From positions 1 to 33,181 of the forward strand of contig CAJTYK010000022.1 of the NCBI GenBank assembly GCA_910584285.1: a DNA stretch of 33,181 bases, read 5' to 3'. Shown here piece by piece: positions 15,303 through 23,722 of this stretch (position 1 is its first letter; every line of letters starts with the position of its first letter). The position numbers were made by a program, and so were the translations under genes. The DNA comes from an uncultured Oscillospiraceae bacterium (GTDB lineage: Bacteria; Bacillota; Clostridia; Oscillospirales; Oscillospiraceae). The notes under the pieces are model-generated. The model did not search any database and was not told where the DNA came from. It saw nothing but the letters and a program-made list of their open reading frames with translations.

Positions 15303-16745
15303 ATGGATTTGACCGAACAATTTATCCTCCTCCAGGCGCCCAACCCCGCGGCGGCGGAAAACGGACGAAAGCTATCGAAAAAGGGCAGCTTTTCCGCCCA
15401 TCATAGGACAGAAGATGACACGCTGTACTGGGCGGAGTGCGCGGGCAGCGGCAAGAACCCCTACCGGGTGTCTATCGACTTCACCAATCGGGACGCGCCC
15501 ACCTGCCGTTGCTCCTGCCCCAGTCGGCAGTTCCCCTGCAAACACGCCCTGGGGCTGATGTTCGAGATCCTGGGGTCGAAGCCCTTCGAGACGGCGGACA
15601 TACCCCGGGACATCGCCGACAAGCGGGTTAAACAAGCCGCCCGGGCGGCGAAAAAGGAGGGGGCCGCAGACGAGCCCCCCAAGCCCAAAAAACCCAACGC
15701 CACCGCCCGAAAGAAAAAGCTGGCCCGCCAACTGGAGGGGTTGGACATGGCGGAGAAGATGGTGGACGAGCTGTTGACCTCCGGCCTGGGCACGCTGGCG
15801 GGCAGCTCCGCCCAGACCTTTGACAAGTTGGCCAGGGAGCTGGGCAGCTGCTACCTCACCGGGCCCCAGACGGCCTTTACCCGGGTGGCCCTGGCGGTGC
15901 GGACGGTGCAGAAGGATCCCAGCCGGGCGGACGGGGCCTATACCGAGGCCCTGCGGATCCTGGTGGCGCTGCGCTCCACCATCAAGAAGGGCCGGACGTT
16001 TTTAGAGGGCAAGCTAAAGGCGGGAAATTTCTCCGCTGAGGACTCCGCCCTCTTTGAGGCGCTGGGCGGTGTGTGGACACTGGAGGAGCTGGGGGCCATC
16101 GGTTCCGTCAGAGAGAACGCGAAGCTGGCGCAGCTCTCCTTTGACGTGTCGCTGGACGAGGCCAGGAAGGAGTATGTGGAGCGGGGCTGGTGGCTGGACG
16201 TGGACAGCGGCGAGATCTGGCAGACGCTGAACCTGCGCCCCCTGAAGGCGCTGAAGTACGTGAAGGGGGAGGACAGCCGCTTCGGGCTGCTGGAAATCCC
16301 CGCCCTGTACATCTACCCTGGGGAGGGGGATCGGCGGGTGCGCTGGGAGAGCGCGTCCACCCGGCCCCTGACGGCTCAGGAGCAGGCAGCCCTGCCCAGG
16401 CTGGCCCAGCCCGGCGTGGCGGGGGCAGCCAAGCTGGTGAAGGGGACGATCAAGAACACCCTGGCCCCCAAGTTTCTGGCGGTGCTGCTGCCCGTGGGGA
16501 GCATTGGCAGGATTGGGGAGGACTACGTGCTGGAGGATCCGGCAGGGGCCCGGATTGTCCTGCGGGACAGGGCGGAGGACGGGGCAGATCACGCCTGTAC
16601 GCAGCGGCTGGGGATGCTTCCCCGGGAAATCCCGGCGGGCAGCGCCCTGTTCGGGCTGATGTTCTACGACGGGCGGGATAGGGCCCTCTGCCTCCATCCC
16701 TACAGCGTGGTGACGCCGGACGAGATCCTCCGGCTGCAATATTGA
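15303..16745 (+). CDS. SWIM zinc finger protein (first gene of MoxR-VWA operon)
   Basis: 480-residue soluble protein. A SWIM zinc finger, C-x-C-x6-C-x-H, is seen at Cys70, Cys72, Cys79 and His81 (CSCPSRQFPCKH), preceded by DAPTCR; such fingers bind DNA or protein. A Lys/Ala/Pro-rich linker (about 115-140) leads to a helical C-terminal domain of some 330 residues that I do not otherwise recognise. The ATG at 15303 is chosen over the GTG at 15294 because GGAAGGAG overlaps that GTG and is well spaced for the ATG. A SWIM protein next to MoxR and VWA genes matches E. coli YehQ. Likely a binding partner or recruiter in this operon; function unproven. Confidence 0.87.
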   Translation: MDLTEQFILLQAPNPAAAENGRKLSKKGSFSAHHRTEDDTLYWAECAGSGKNPYRVSIDFTNRDAPTCRCSCPSRQFPCKHALGLMFEILGSKPFETADIPRDIADKRVKQAARAAKKEGAADEPPKPKKPNATARKKKLARQLEGLDMAEKMVDELLTSGLGTLAGSSAQTFDKLARELGSCYLTGPQTAFTRVALAVRTVQKDPSRADGAYTEALRILVALRSTIKKGRTFLEGKLKAGNFSAEDSALFEALGGVWTLEELGAIGSVRENAKLAQLSFDVSLDEARKEYVERGWWLDVDSGEIWQTLNLRPLKALKYVKGEDSRFGLLEIPALYIYPGEGDRRVRWESASTRPLTAQEQAALPRLAQPGVAGAAKLVKGTIKNTLAPKFLAVLLPVGSIGRIGEDYVLEDPAGARIVLRDRAEDGADHACTQRLGMLPREIPAGSALFGLMFYDGRDRALCLHPYSVVTPDEILRLQY

Positions 16746-16757
16746 GGAGGTGCGGGG

Positions 16758-18662
16758 ATGAACTTACAGCCTCTTTACGATGTGAAGGAGCGGCTGGAAT
16801 ATGCCGCCATTGCGGGGGTGTCCCTGTTGGGGGAGGACTTCCGGCTCCAGCGGGGGTTGGAGGGGTTGAAGCCCCTGGCCGCAGCCAGTCCGGTGTTCGG
16901 GAAGATTGACGGGGGCCTTTCCAAGCTGCTGACCGCGCCGCCGGAGCAGCGGGCGGGCCTGCTGTTGGACGTGCTGGCCCTGGTGGACGCGGTGGCCTAC
17001 ACCCAGGCAAAAACCGGCGTGGAGGGGGAGCTGAAGCCCTTGCCTGCCGGAGGCGGGACATACCATCAGATCTCCTACGGGCAGCTCTGCCCGCTGCTCA
17101 CGGCCCTGACCACCACTGGCGGCGGGCGGATGGAGATCATCCAATCCGCCTGGGAGAACCACCCAGAATTTTTTGAGGACTACCGTGTGCTGCCCGGGGT
17201 GGCGGCAGGGCTGGGGGACAGCTACGGCGAGATCGCGGAGCTGAACGCCAGAATTTTGAAGCAAGTGGGGCCATCTGCTGTCCCGGTGCTGAAGCAGGGC
17301 TTTGACCCGGCGGGGAAGAAGGAGATGGCCCGCCGGGTGGAGGTCATCGCCGCTCTGGAAGGGGAAAAGGCTACGCCCTGGCTAAAAGAAGTGCTGCCCA
17401 ACGCGAAAAAGGATGTGCGCGCCACCGTCGTTACTGCCTTGGGCGGGGACAAGAGCAATGCCGCGCTTCTGCTGGATTTGGCAGAATCTGAGCGGGGAAA
17501 GAGCCGGGAGGCTGCGCTGGCCGCGCTGGCCCTTCAGGACGGGAACGAGGTCAGCACCTTCTGGGAAAAGGAGCTGTCCCAAAACAGCGGCAGCCTCCGC
17601 TTTCTGGGGGCTTCCCAGGCGGACTGGGCCTCCGATTTGGTGGCCCGGAGGCTGTGGGACAGGATGGAGGAGATACTGGCACGGAAGGAGTCCCTAACCA
17701 ATCCGGAGGTGATAGAGCTTCGCCAGTGGTTTTCCGCGGCCCTGGGCAAATTCTCCCCCTCTATGCTGGATTTCTGGCGTTGGGTAGACGCCAAACTGGC
17801 GGACATCGACCATCTACGGGGGGAAAAGGAGCAGCGTCTGGGCTTTGGGCGGGAGGTGACGGCCCTGCTGCTGGAAAGCCTGTGTCTGGCGGGGCCAGGG
17901 CCGCTGTGCGGCCTTTGCCTGGAGCTGTGGGAAAGGCACCCAAAAGAAACCCGTTACCTGTCCCATGCGGTGGTGGCGGCGCTGATGACCCGGTCGGCTG
18001 CGGAGGTGTACGATATCTTCTCCCCCTATGTGCCCACCATCAAACCCCTGCTGGGTGGGGAACAGAAGAAAGCACTCCACAGCGCCGTCCTGAAAGGGCT
18101 GGGGCGGCTGTCGCGGGACGAAACCACCGGAGCTTATCAGATTAACAACGCCTGGCCCGCCGCTCAACCCCTGGACAGACGATGGGTGAAGCGGCTTACC
18201 AACGCCGTTTGGAAAACCACAGGAGAAAAGACACGCACCGGCTACGGCGGGGACATTGAGGAATACGACAAGATTTTGATGGGCCTGTTGGATCCCGGTG
18301 ACCAGGAGAACCGCCAGCTTGTGATCGCCCACCTGCGGGAGCAGGTGGCAGCGGGCTGCTGTATGTATCATTACTGCCGTGATATTTTTCGGCTGGGTGG
18401 AGATCCTGTCGGCGTACTGGGCCCCGCGATGCAAAAGCACAGCAACACAATTTATCTCTCTCACGTACTGGACCTGCTGGCCCTGGCGCAGGAACGTCTG
18501 CCGACCGCACAGGTGGTCCAGATGGCGAAAGAGCTTTTCGTAGTCAAGGCGTACCAGCCGGGGAACCAGGGGCTGGTCAAGAAGTCATACCCCTATGTCA
18601 TCGCGGCCTTGGAGGCGGGGGAGCCAGTGCCCTCCTTTGAGAGGCTCCGAAACATGGGTTGA
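16758..18662 (+). CDS. HEAT-repeat-like protein of the MoxR-VWA operon
   Basis: 634 residues, predicted almost wholly helical, with no membrane span or signal peptide. Repeated helix pairs in the middle (about 150-270, such as VGPSAVPVLKQGF, RRVEVIAALEG, ATPWLKEVLPNAKKDVRATVV, REAALAALAL) have the spacing of HEAT/armadillo repeats, which form curved scaffolds for binding proteins. The ATG follows AGGAGG and begins 12 bases after the SWIM stop; the next gene begins 17 bases later. I recognise no catalytic motif. It is probably the scaffold or client-binding subunit of the system; the repeat call is by eye. Confidence 0.8.
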   Translation: MNLQPLYDVKERLEYAAIAGVSLLGEDFRLQRGLEGLKPLAAASPVFGKIDGGLSKLLTAPPEQRAGLLLDVLALVDAVAYTQAKTGVEGELKPLPAGGGTYHQISYGQLCPLLTALTTTGGGRMEIIQSAWENHPEFFEDYRVLPGVAAGLGDSYGEIAELNARILKQVGPSAVPVLKQGFDPAGKKEMARRVEVIAALEGEKATPWLKEVLPNAKKDVRATVVTALGGDKSNAALLLDLAESERGKSREAALAALALQDGNEVSTFWEKELSQNSGSLRFLGASQADWASDLVARRLWDRMEEILARKESLTNPEVIELRQWFSAALGKFSPSMLDFWRWVDAKLADIDHLRGEKEQRLGFGREVTALLLESLCLAGPGPLCGLCLELWERHPKETRYLSHAVVAALMTRSAAEVYDIFSPYVPTIKPLLGGEQKKALHSAVLKGLGRLSRDETTGAYQINNAWPAAQPLDRRWVKRLTNAVWKTTGEKTRTGYGGDIEEYDKILMGLLDPGDQENRQLVIAHLREQVAAGCCMYHYCRDIFRLGGDPVGVLGPAMQKHSNTIYLSHVLDLLALAQERLPTAQVVQMAKELFVVKAYQPGNQGLVKKSYPYVIAALEAGEPVPSFERLRNMG

Positions 18663-18679
18663 ATATGGAGGAGTGTAAC

Positions 18680-19771
18680 ATGGCAGGCAAAAACGTACAG
18701 CGCCTCCCAGCGGAGGAGCTCTATCAGACCGAGCTGGACGCGCTGATTTCGGCGGAGACGGAGAGCGTTCCCACCGGCTGGCGGATGTCCCCCCGGTCGG
18801 TGCTGACCTACCTGACGGGGAACACCAAGGTCAAGGGGGTGGAGATCACCCCCAAGTACATGGGCAACAAGCGGCTGGTGGAGATCGCCATCGCCACCCT
18901 GGTGACAGATCGGGCCCTGCTGCTCATCGGTGAGCCGGGCACGGCCAAGTCCTGGCTCAGTGAGCACCTGGCCGCCGCCGTCAACGGGGACTCCACCAAG
19001 GTCGTCCAGGGCACGGCGGGCACCACAGAGGAGCACATCCGCTACTCCTGGAACTATGCCATGCTTATCGCCAAGGGGCCTTGCCTGGAGGCCATGGTGA
19101 AAAGCCCGGTCTACCGGGCCATGGAGACCGGATCCATCGCCCGGGTGGAGGAGATCTCCCGCTGCGCCAGCGAGGTACAGGACGCGCTGATCTCCATCCT
19201 GTCGGAAAAGCGACTCAGCGTACCCGAGCTGGGGCTGGAGGTGCCCGCCGCCAAGGGCTTCTCCGTTATCGCCACCGCCAACACCCGGGACAAGGGCGTC
19301 AACGATATGTCGGCGGCGTTGAAGCGGCGGTTTAACATCGTCGTCCTGCCCACACCGTCGGATATGGAGACGGAGCTGGACATTGTGCGCACTCGGGTGG
19401 CCCAGCTGTCCGCGGGGCTGGATCTCAACGCCCGCCAGCCGGGGGAGGATACAGTGGAGAAGGTGGTCACCATCTTCCGGGAGCTGCGAGCCGGGGCGAC
19501 CCTGGACGGCAAGCAGAAGCTGAAAACCACCTCCGGCGTGCTGTCCACCGCTGAGGCCATCTCCCTATTGGCCAACTCCATGGCTCTGGCCGGGAGCTTT
19601 GGGGACGGGCGGATCTCAGACGGGGATCTGGCCGCCGCTCTCCAGGGGGCTGTGGTCAAGGACGAAGAACATGACAAGGTGACCTGGAAGGAATACCTGG
19701 AGAACGTGATGAAGAAGCGGGGGCACGAGTGGCTGCCGCTGTACCGCGCCTGCCGGGAGCTGAACGGGTGA
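18680..19771 (+). CDS. MoxR-like AAA+ ATPase
   Basis: 363-residue AAA+ ATPase of the MoxR group, which act as hexameric remodelling chaperones with VWA partners. Walker A is GEPGTAKS (84-91). The Walker B position reads ARVEEI (154-159), with Glu in place of the usual Asp, followed by SRCASEVQDALISILSEK. Sensor 1 is ATANTRD, and RRF follows as a likely arginine finger. The C-terminal lid has STAEAISLLANSMALAG. Upstream in-frame starts (18659, 18665) are rejected because GGAGGAG at 18667-18673 fits the ATG at 18680. Its stop overlaps the next start by one base (TGATG). It resembles E. coli YehL. Client and purpose unknown. Confidence 0.92.
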   Translation: MAGKNVQRLPAEELYQTELDALISAETESVPTGWRMSPRSVLTYLTGNTKVKGVEITPKYMGNKRLVEIAIATLVTDRALLLIGEPGTAKSWLSEHLAAAVNGDSTKVVQGTAGTTEEHIRYSWNYAMLIAKGPCLEAMVKSPVYRAMETGSIARVEEISRCASEVQDALISILSEKRLSVPELGLEVPAAKGFSVIATANTRDKGVNDMSAALKRRFNIVVLPTPSDMETELDIVRTRVAQLSAGLDLNARQPGEDTVEKVVTIFRELRAGATLDGKQKLKTTSGVLSTAEAISLLANSMALAGSFGDGRISDGDLAAALQGAVVKDEEHDKVTWKEYLENVMKKRGHEWLPLYRACRELNG

Positions 19772-22071
19772 TGAGCGGGCCGACGTTATTCGGTGTCCGC
19801 CACCTGTCCCCGGCGGCGGCGTTTCGGCTGCGAAAGGCGCTGGACGAGGCAAAGCCGGAGCTGGTGCTGGTGGAGGGGCCCAGCGATCTCAACGATCAGA
19901 TGAGGTGGCTATGTCATCCGGATACCCGGTTCCCGGCGGCTATTCTGGCCTACACCAAGGAGCCGCCAGTGCGGACGGTTTTGTGGCCCTTTGCCGTCTA
20001 CTCCCCGGAGACCCAGGCGATATTGTGGGCCCACGAGCACGGGGTGGAGTGCCGGTTTATGGATCTTCCGTCGTCGGTGTTCCTGGCGTTCGCGGAGGCG
20101 GCGGCAAAGCGGGCTGCCCTGCGGTCGGGGGAGGACAGTGGCGAGGAGAATTCAGGAGAGCCAGACGCCCCCGTCACCACCGAGAGTGTCTACAAGCGCC
20201 TGGAGACCCTGACAGGGGAGGATCACGACACCTTTTGGGAGCGGAGCTTTGAGCAGCTGGGGGACGGGGAGGACTTCCAGGCCGTCAACAACACCTTCGG
20301 GCGGCAGCTCCGGGCGGCGTCCCTGGAGAGCGGGCGGGATCTGGCGGAAACCGTGGTGCGCGAGGCGTACATGAAGCGGGTTATCGCCCAGGCCATTGGC
20401 TCCGGTGTGTCCGTGGAGAAGATCTTCTGCGTGTGCGGCTCCTTCCACGTGGCGGGGCTGGAGGAAAACCAGCCCATGACCGACGAAGAAGAAAAAGCTC
20501 TGCCCAAAGCGGACTGTTGCGCCACGCTGATGCCCTATTCCTACTATCGGCTGTCCTCCCGTTCCGGCTACGGGGCGGGGAACAAGGCCCCAGCCTACTT
20601 CGAGCTGCTGTGGGATGCGCTGAACCGGGGCGGTGTGGGGGAGGGGGCCTACCTCTACCTGACGCAGCTGGCCGCCGCCCACCGGCAGGCGGGCAATGTG
20701 GTGTCCTCTGCCGAGGTGATTGAGGCGGTGCGACTGGCCAATACCCTGGCAGCCATGCGGGGGAGCAAGTATCCCACCTTGTCAGACTTGCGGGACGCCT
20801 CCGTCACCACCATGGGCCACGGCAGCTTCTCCGAGCTGGCCGTCGCGGCGGCGGACACCGAGATCGGCAGGAAGATTGGCTTCCTCCCGGAGGGGGTGGC
20901 CCGCACCTCGGTGCAGGAGGACTTCTACCGGCAGCTCAAGGTCCTGCGCCTGGAGAAGTACCGCACCGCCGAGCTGCAACGGGTGGATCTGGACTTGCGG
21001 GAGAAGCTGAATGTGAAGTCAGAGGCGGCGGCGCTGGGTGATCTGCGGCGGTCGTTTTTCCTCCACCGGCTACGGGTTTTAGGGGTGCACTTTGCCAATC
21101 TGCTCCCCTCCCGGCAGGAGGGAGCCAACTGGGGGGAGTATTGGGAGCTGCGTTGGACGCCAGAGGCGGAGATCGAGATCGTGGAGTCCGCCCTCATGGG
21201 GGACACCATTGAGGGGGCAGCGGCCTTCGCCCTGAAGGAGCGGGCGGACAACAGTAGCTCCATCGCTCAGGCAGCGGCCATCTTCCAGGACGCCTTTTTA
21301 TGCGGGATGCCCGCCGCCGCGGCCCACGCACTGGCGATGTTACAGGGGCTGAGTGTGGACTCCGCCGCCATCTCGGAGGTGGCGGAGACGGCCTCCCGGC
21401 TGTCGCTGGTGGTACGGTACGGTGACCTGCGGTGGTTTGACCCGGCCCCGGTGGTGCCGTTGCTCAGGCAGCTCTATTTGAGGGCGTGCCTAACGCTGGA
21501 AAGCGCCTGTGTGGGCGATAGCAAAGCCGCATCTGCTGTTAACCAAGCGATGGATAGGATAAATGCTTTACAGCTAAACCACGAGTTTCTGGAGGAGGAG
21601 CGGTGGCTCGATCTGCTGACCAGCATCTCGGATCGGGACGATCTCAACACCCGCTGCTCCGGTTTTGCCATGGCCATTCTGCTGGAACGGGGCAAAGTGG
21701 ACGAGGAACTGCTGTCCCGGGAGGTGGCCCGGCGGCTGTCCCCAGGCGTGCCCGCCGACCTGGGGGCGGGGTGGTTCGAGGGGCTGGCGGGCAAAAACCG
21801 CTATGCCCTCATCGCCAGGCTATCCCTGTGGCGGCAGCTGGATCAGTACCTGAGTGGGCTGGACGACAAGACCTTTCGGCGGGCGCTGGTGTTCCTGCGG
21901 CGTGCCTTTGCCGACTTTTCTCCCTCAGAAAAGAACGACATCGCGGAGAACTTGGGGGAGATCTGGGGCGTCAACGCCCGGCAGGCGGCGGAGATTCTGA
22001 TGAACGACGTGACCGAGGCAGAACAGACAGTGCTGGACAGCCTGGATGAGTTCGATTTTGACGACATTTAG
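19771..22071 (+). CDS. DUF5682 family protein
   Basis: 766 residues, cytoplasmic by absence of signal or membrane segments. The N-terminus reads FGVRHLSPAAAFRLRKAL and then PELVLVEGPSD: His11, Ser13 and Glu35. Further on, a second element, GSFHVAGL, puts His226 in a G-x-x-H-x-x-G pattern. This pair of motifs recalls the TraB/Tiki/EreA-like hydrolase group (inference), so an enzyme is possible. The C-terminal half is helical and acidic at its end (DEFDFDDI). Start: the ATG overlaps the MoxR stop by one base; the frame opens earlier, at 19729, but within the MoxR gene. Members of this family occur beside MoxR and VWA genes, as with E. coli YehM. Confidence 0.82.
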   Translation: MSGPTLFGVRHLSPAAAFRLRKALDEAKPELVLVEGPSDLNDQMRWLCHPDTRFPAAILAYTKEPPVRTVLWPFAVYSPETQAILWAHEHGVECRFMDLPSSVFLAFAEAAAKRAALRSGEDSGEENSGEPDAPVTTESVYKRLETLTGEDHDTFWERSFEQLGDGEDFQAVNNTFGRQLRAASLESGRDLAETVVREAYMKRVIAQAIGSGVSVEKIFCVCGSFHVAGLEENQPMTDEEEKALPKADCCATLMPYSYYRLSSRSGYGAGNKAPAYFELLWDALNRGGVGEGAYLYLTQLAAAHRQAGNVVSSAEVIEAVRLANTLAAMRGSKYPTLSDLRDASVTTMGHGSFSELAVAAADTEIGRKIGFLPEGVARTSVQEDFYRQLKVLRLEKYRTAELQRVDLDLREKLNVKSEAAALGDLRRSFFLHRLRVLGVHFANLLPSRQEGANWGEYWELRWTPEAEIEIVESALMGDTIEGAAAFALKERADNSSSIAQAAAIFQDAFLCGMPAAAAHALAMLQGLSVDSAAISEVAETASRLSLVVRYGDLRWFDPAPVVPLLRQLYLRACLTLESACVGDSKAASAVNQAMDRINALQLNHEFLEEERWLDLLTSISDRDDLNTRCSGFAMAILLERGKVDEELLSREVARRLSPGVPADLGAGWFEGLAGKNRYALIARLSLWRQLDQYLSGLDDKTFRRALVFLRRAFADFSPSEKNDIAENLGEIWGVNARQAAEILMNDVTEAEQTVLDSLDEFDFDDI

Positions 22072-22083
22072 GAGGTGCGAGCC

Positions 22084-23259
22084 ATGGCGCAGACCGAGCA
22101 ACTCTCTCGCTGGCGGCTGATCCTGGGCGCGGAGACGGAGGACTCTTTCATCGGCATGGGGGCCGGAGGCCTGTCCCAGGAGGAGCTGCTCATGGATGGG
22201 GCGCTGGGGGCCATCTACGGCGGGCCAGGTGAGAGCTTCGGGAGCGGCGGCGGAGCATCCGGCGGGGCGGGGAAGGGCCCGTCCTCCCCGGTGATCTCCA
22301 AGTGGCTGGGGGATCTGCGCTCCCTGTTCGACCCGGAGATGGTGGCGGTGGTGCAGAACGACGCCATCGAGCGCAAGGGGCTGAAGCAACTGCTGCTGGA
22401 GCCTGAGCTGCTGGAGGGACTGGAGCCGGATCTGAATCTGGCGTCTACGTTGCTGATGCTCAAGGATCAGATCCCCAAGAAGTCCAAGGAGTCCGCCCGG
22501 AAGTTTATCCACAAAATTGTAGAGGAGATCAACCGTCTGCTGGAAAATGACATGCGTCGGGCGGTGACGGCGGCGCTGAACCGCCGGGCCCATGCCCCTC
22601 TGCCGTCGGCGGCGGCCATCGACTTTCCCTATACCATCCGGCGGAACCTGCAAAACTACAGCCCGGAGCTGAAGGCCGTAATCCCGGAGCGGGTGTGGTT
22701 TTTTGACCGCTCCAGCAAGATCAATCGCTGGCACATCATTTTAGATATCGACCAGAGCGGCTCCATGGGGCAGTCCATCCTCTATTCGTCGGTGATGGCC
22801 TGTGTTCTGGCCTCCATGTCGGCGGTCAAGACCAGTGTGGTGGCCTTCGATACCCAGATCATGGACTTGACGCCCTTGTGCGCCGACCCGGTGGATCTGC
22901 TGTTCGGCTTCCAGATGGGGGGCGGCACCGACATCGCCAAATCCATTGCCTACTGTCAGGGGCTCATTGAGGCCCCGGCGAAAACCCTGTTTTTCCTCAT
23001 CTCCGACCTGTGCGAGGGGGGCAACCGGGCGGCCCTGCTGCGCCGAGTGGAGGAGCTGAAAGGCTCCGGAGTGACGGTGGTGGTGCTGCTGGCCATCGCC
23101 GACGGGGGCAAGCCCTTCTACGACCCGGAGACCGCCCGGCGGATTGCCAGCCTGGGCGTCCCCTGTTTCGCCTGCGCCCCGGAGCGGCTGCCCGAGCTAC
23201 TGGAGCGGTGCCTCAAGGGCCAGAGCCTGGAGGGGCTGGCGGCGAAGGGGAAAGCATAG
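22084..23259 (+). CDS. VWA domain protein (MoxR partner)
   Basis: 391 residues. The N-terminal half is helical with a glycine/serine-rich stretch (about 50-68). The C-terminal half is a von Willebrand factor A domain: the metal-ion site begins DQSGSMG with Asp223, Ser225 and Ser227 (DxSxS), followed by GGGTDIAKS and FLISDLCEGG. The metal site looks intact. VWA proteins with MoxR ATPases bind or deliver clients. The ATG at 22084 follows AGGAGG by eight bases and begins 12 bases after the DUF5682 stop. It is the last gene of the operon and resembles E. coli YehP. No clear terminator follows; the next promoter starts 28 bases later. Confidence 0.92.
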   Translation: MAQTEQLSRWRLILGAETEDSFIGMGAGGLSQEELLMDGALGAIYGGPGESFGSGGGASGGAGKGPSSPVISKWLGDLRSLFDPEMVAVVQNDAIERKGLKQLLLEPELLEGLEPDLNLASTLLMLKDQIPKKSKESARKFIHKIVEEINRLLENDMRRAVTAALNRRAHAPLPSAAAIDFPYTIRRNLQNYSPELKAVIPERVWFFDRSSKINRWHIILDIDQSGSMGQSILYSSVMACVLASMSAVKTSVVAFDTQIMDLTPLCADPVDLLFGFQMGGGTDIAKSIAYCQGLIEAPAKTLFFLISDLCEGGNRAALLRRVEELKGSGVTVVVLLAIADGGKPFYDPETARRIASLGVPCFACAPERLPELLERCLKGQSLEGLAAKGKA

Positions 23260-23286
23260 GCGATAAGCGGGCAAAAAAATTTGTCC

Positions 23287-23340
23287 TTGACAAGCTGGTT
23301 TACTTGCTGTAGACTAAAGACGGGCTACAGGATGTAGACC
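23287..23340 (+). promoter_or_regulatory. Promoter and candidate operator of the BlaI/M56 operon
   Basis: TTGACA (23287-23292), 17-base spacer, TAGACT (23310-23315). Downstream is CTACA-GGA-TGTAG (23325-23337), matching the TACA...TGTA style of BlaI/MecI operators. A looser dyad GTTTAC-TTGCT-GTAGAC (23298-23314) overlaps the -10. TGTAGAC occurs twice (23308, 23333). Repressor binding is inferred. Confidence 0.65.
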
Positions 23341-23357
23341 AAACTGGAGGGATGAAT

Positions 23358-23717
23358 ATGACGCAGTACAGGCTGGGCGAGGTGGAGGCCGCCTTTGCCG
23401 CGCTGATCTGGGACAATGAGCCGGTGGCGTCCAACCGGCTGGTGGAGCTGTGCGCCCAAAGGCTGGACTGGAAGAAGTCCACCACCTATACGGTGCTGCG
23501 GCGGCTGTGCCAAAAGGGAATCTTTCAGAATGAGGGCGGGGTGGTGACTTCCCGGATTGGTCGGGAGGAGTTCGCCGCCCGGCAGAGCGAGGAGTTTGTA
23601 GACCAGGCCTTTGACGGCTCCCTGCCCAAGTTCCTGACGGCCTTTGCCAGCCGGAAGAAGCTGAGCGCCGCTGAGATCGAGCAGCTCCAGCGGCTCATCG
23701 ACGAGAGCAGGGGGTGA
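23358..23717 (+). CDS. BlaI/MecI family transcriptional repressor
   Basis: 119-residue winged-helix repressor of the BlaI/MecI/CopY family (usual 120-130). It has LGEVEAAFAALIWDNEPVAS, the recognition helix KKSTTYTVLRRLCQKGIFQNE and a C-terminal dimerisation part with FASRKKLSAAEIEQLQRLI. Such repressors are dimers cleaved or released when the partner membrane protease is activated. The ATG at 23358 is preferred over that at 23352 because GGAGG (23346-23350) lies seven bases from the former but touches the latter. Its stop overlaps a GTG of the next gene. It probably represses its own operon through CTACA/TGTAG dyads. Target genes other than itself are unknown; no beta-lactamase is in view. 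Confidence 0.92.
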   Translation: MTQYRLGEVEAAFAALIWDNEPVASNRLVELCAQRLDWKKSTTYTVLRRLCQKGIFQNEGGVVTSRIGREEFAARQSEEFVDQAFDGSLPKFLTAFASRKKLSAAEIEQLQRLIDESRG

Positions 23718-23722
23718 GGGTG

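Noticed and set aside
23260..23286. Terminator after the VWA gene
   Set aside because: There is an A7 run and T-rich bases but no stem ahead of them, so readthrough into the BlaI operon is possible.
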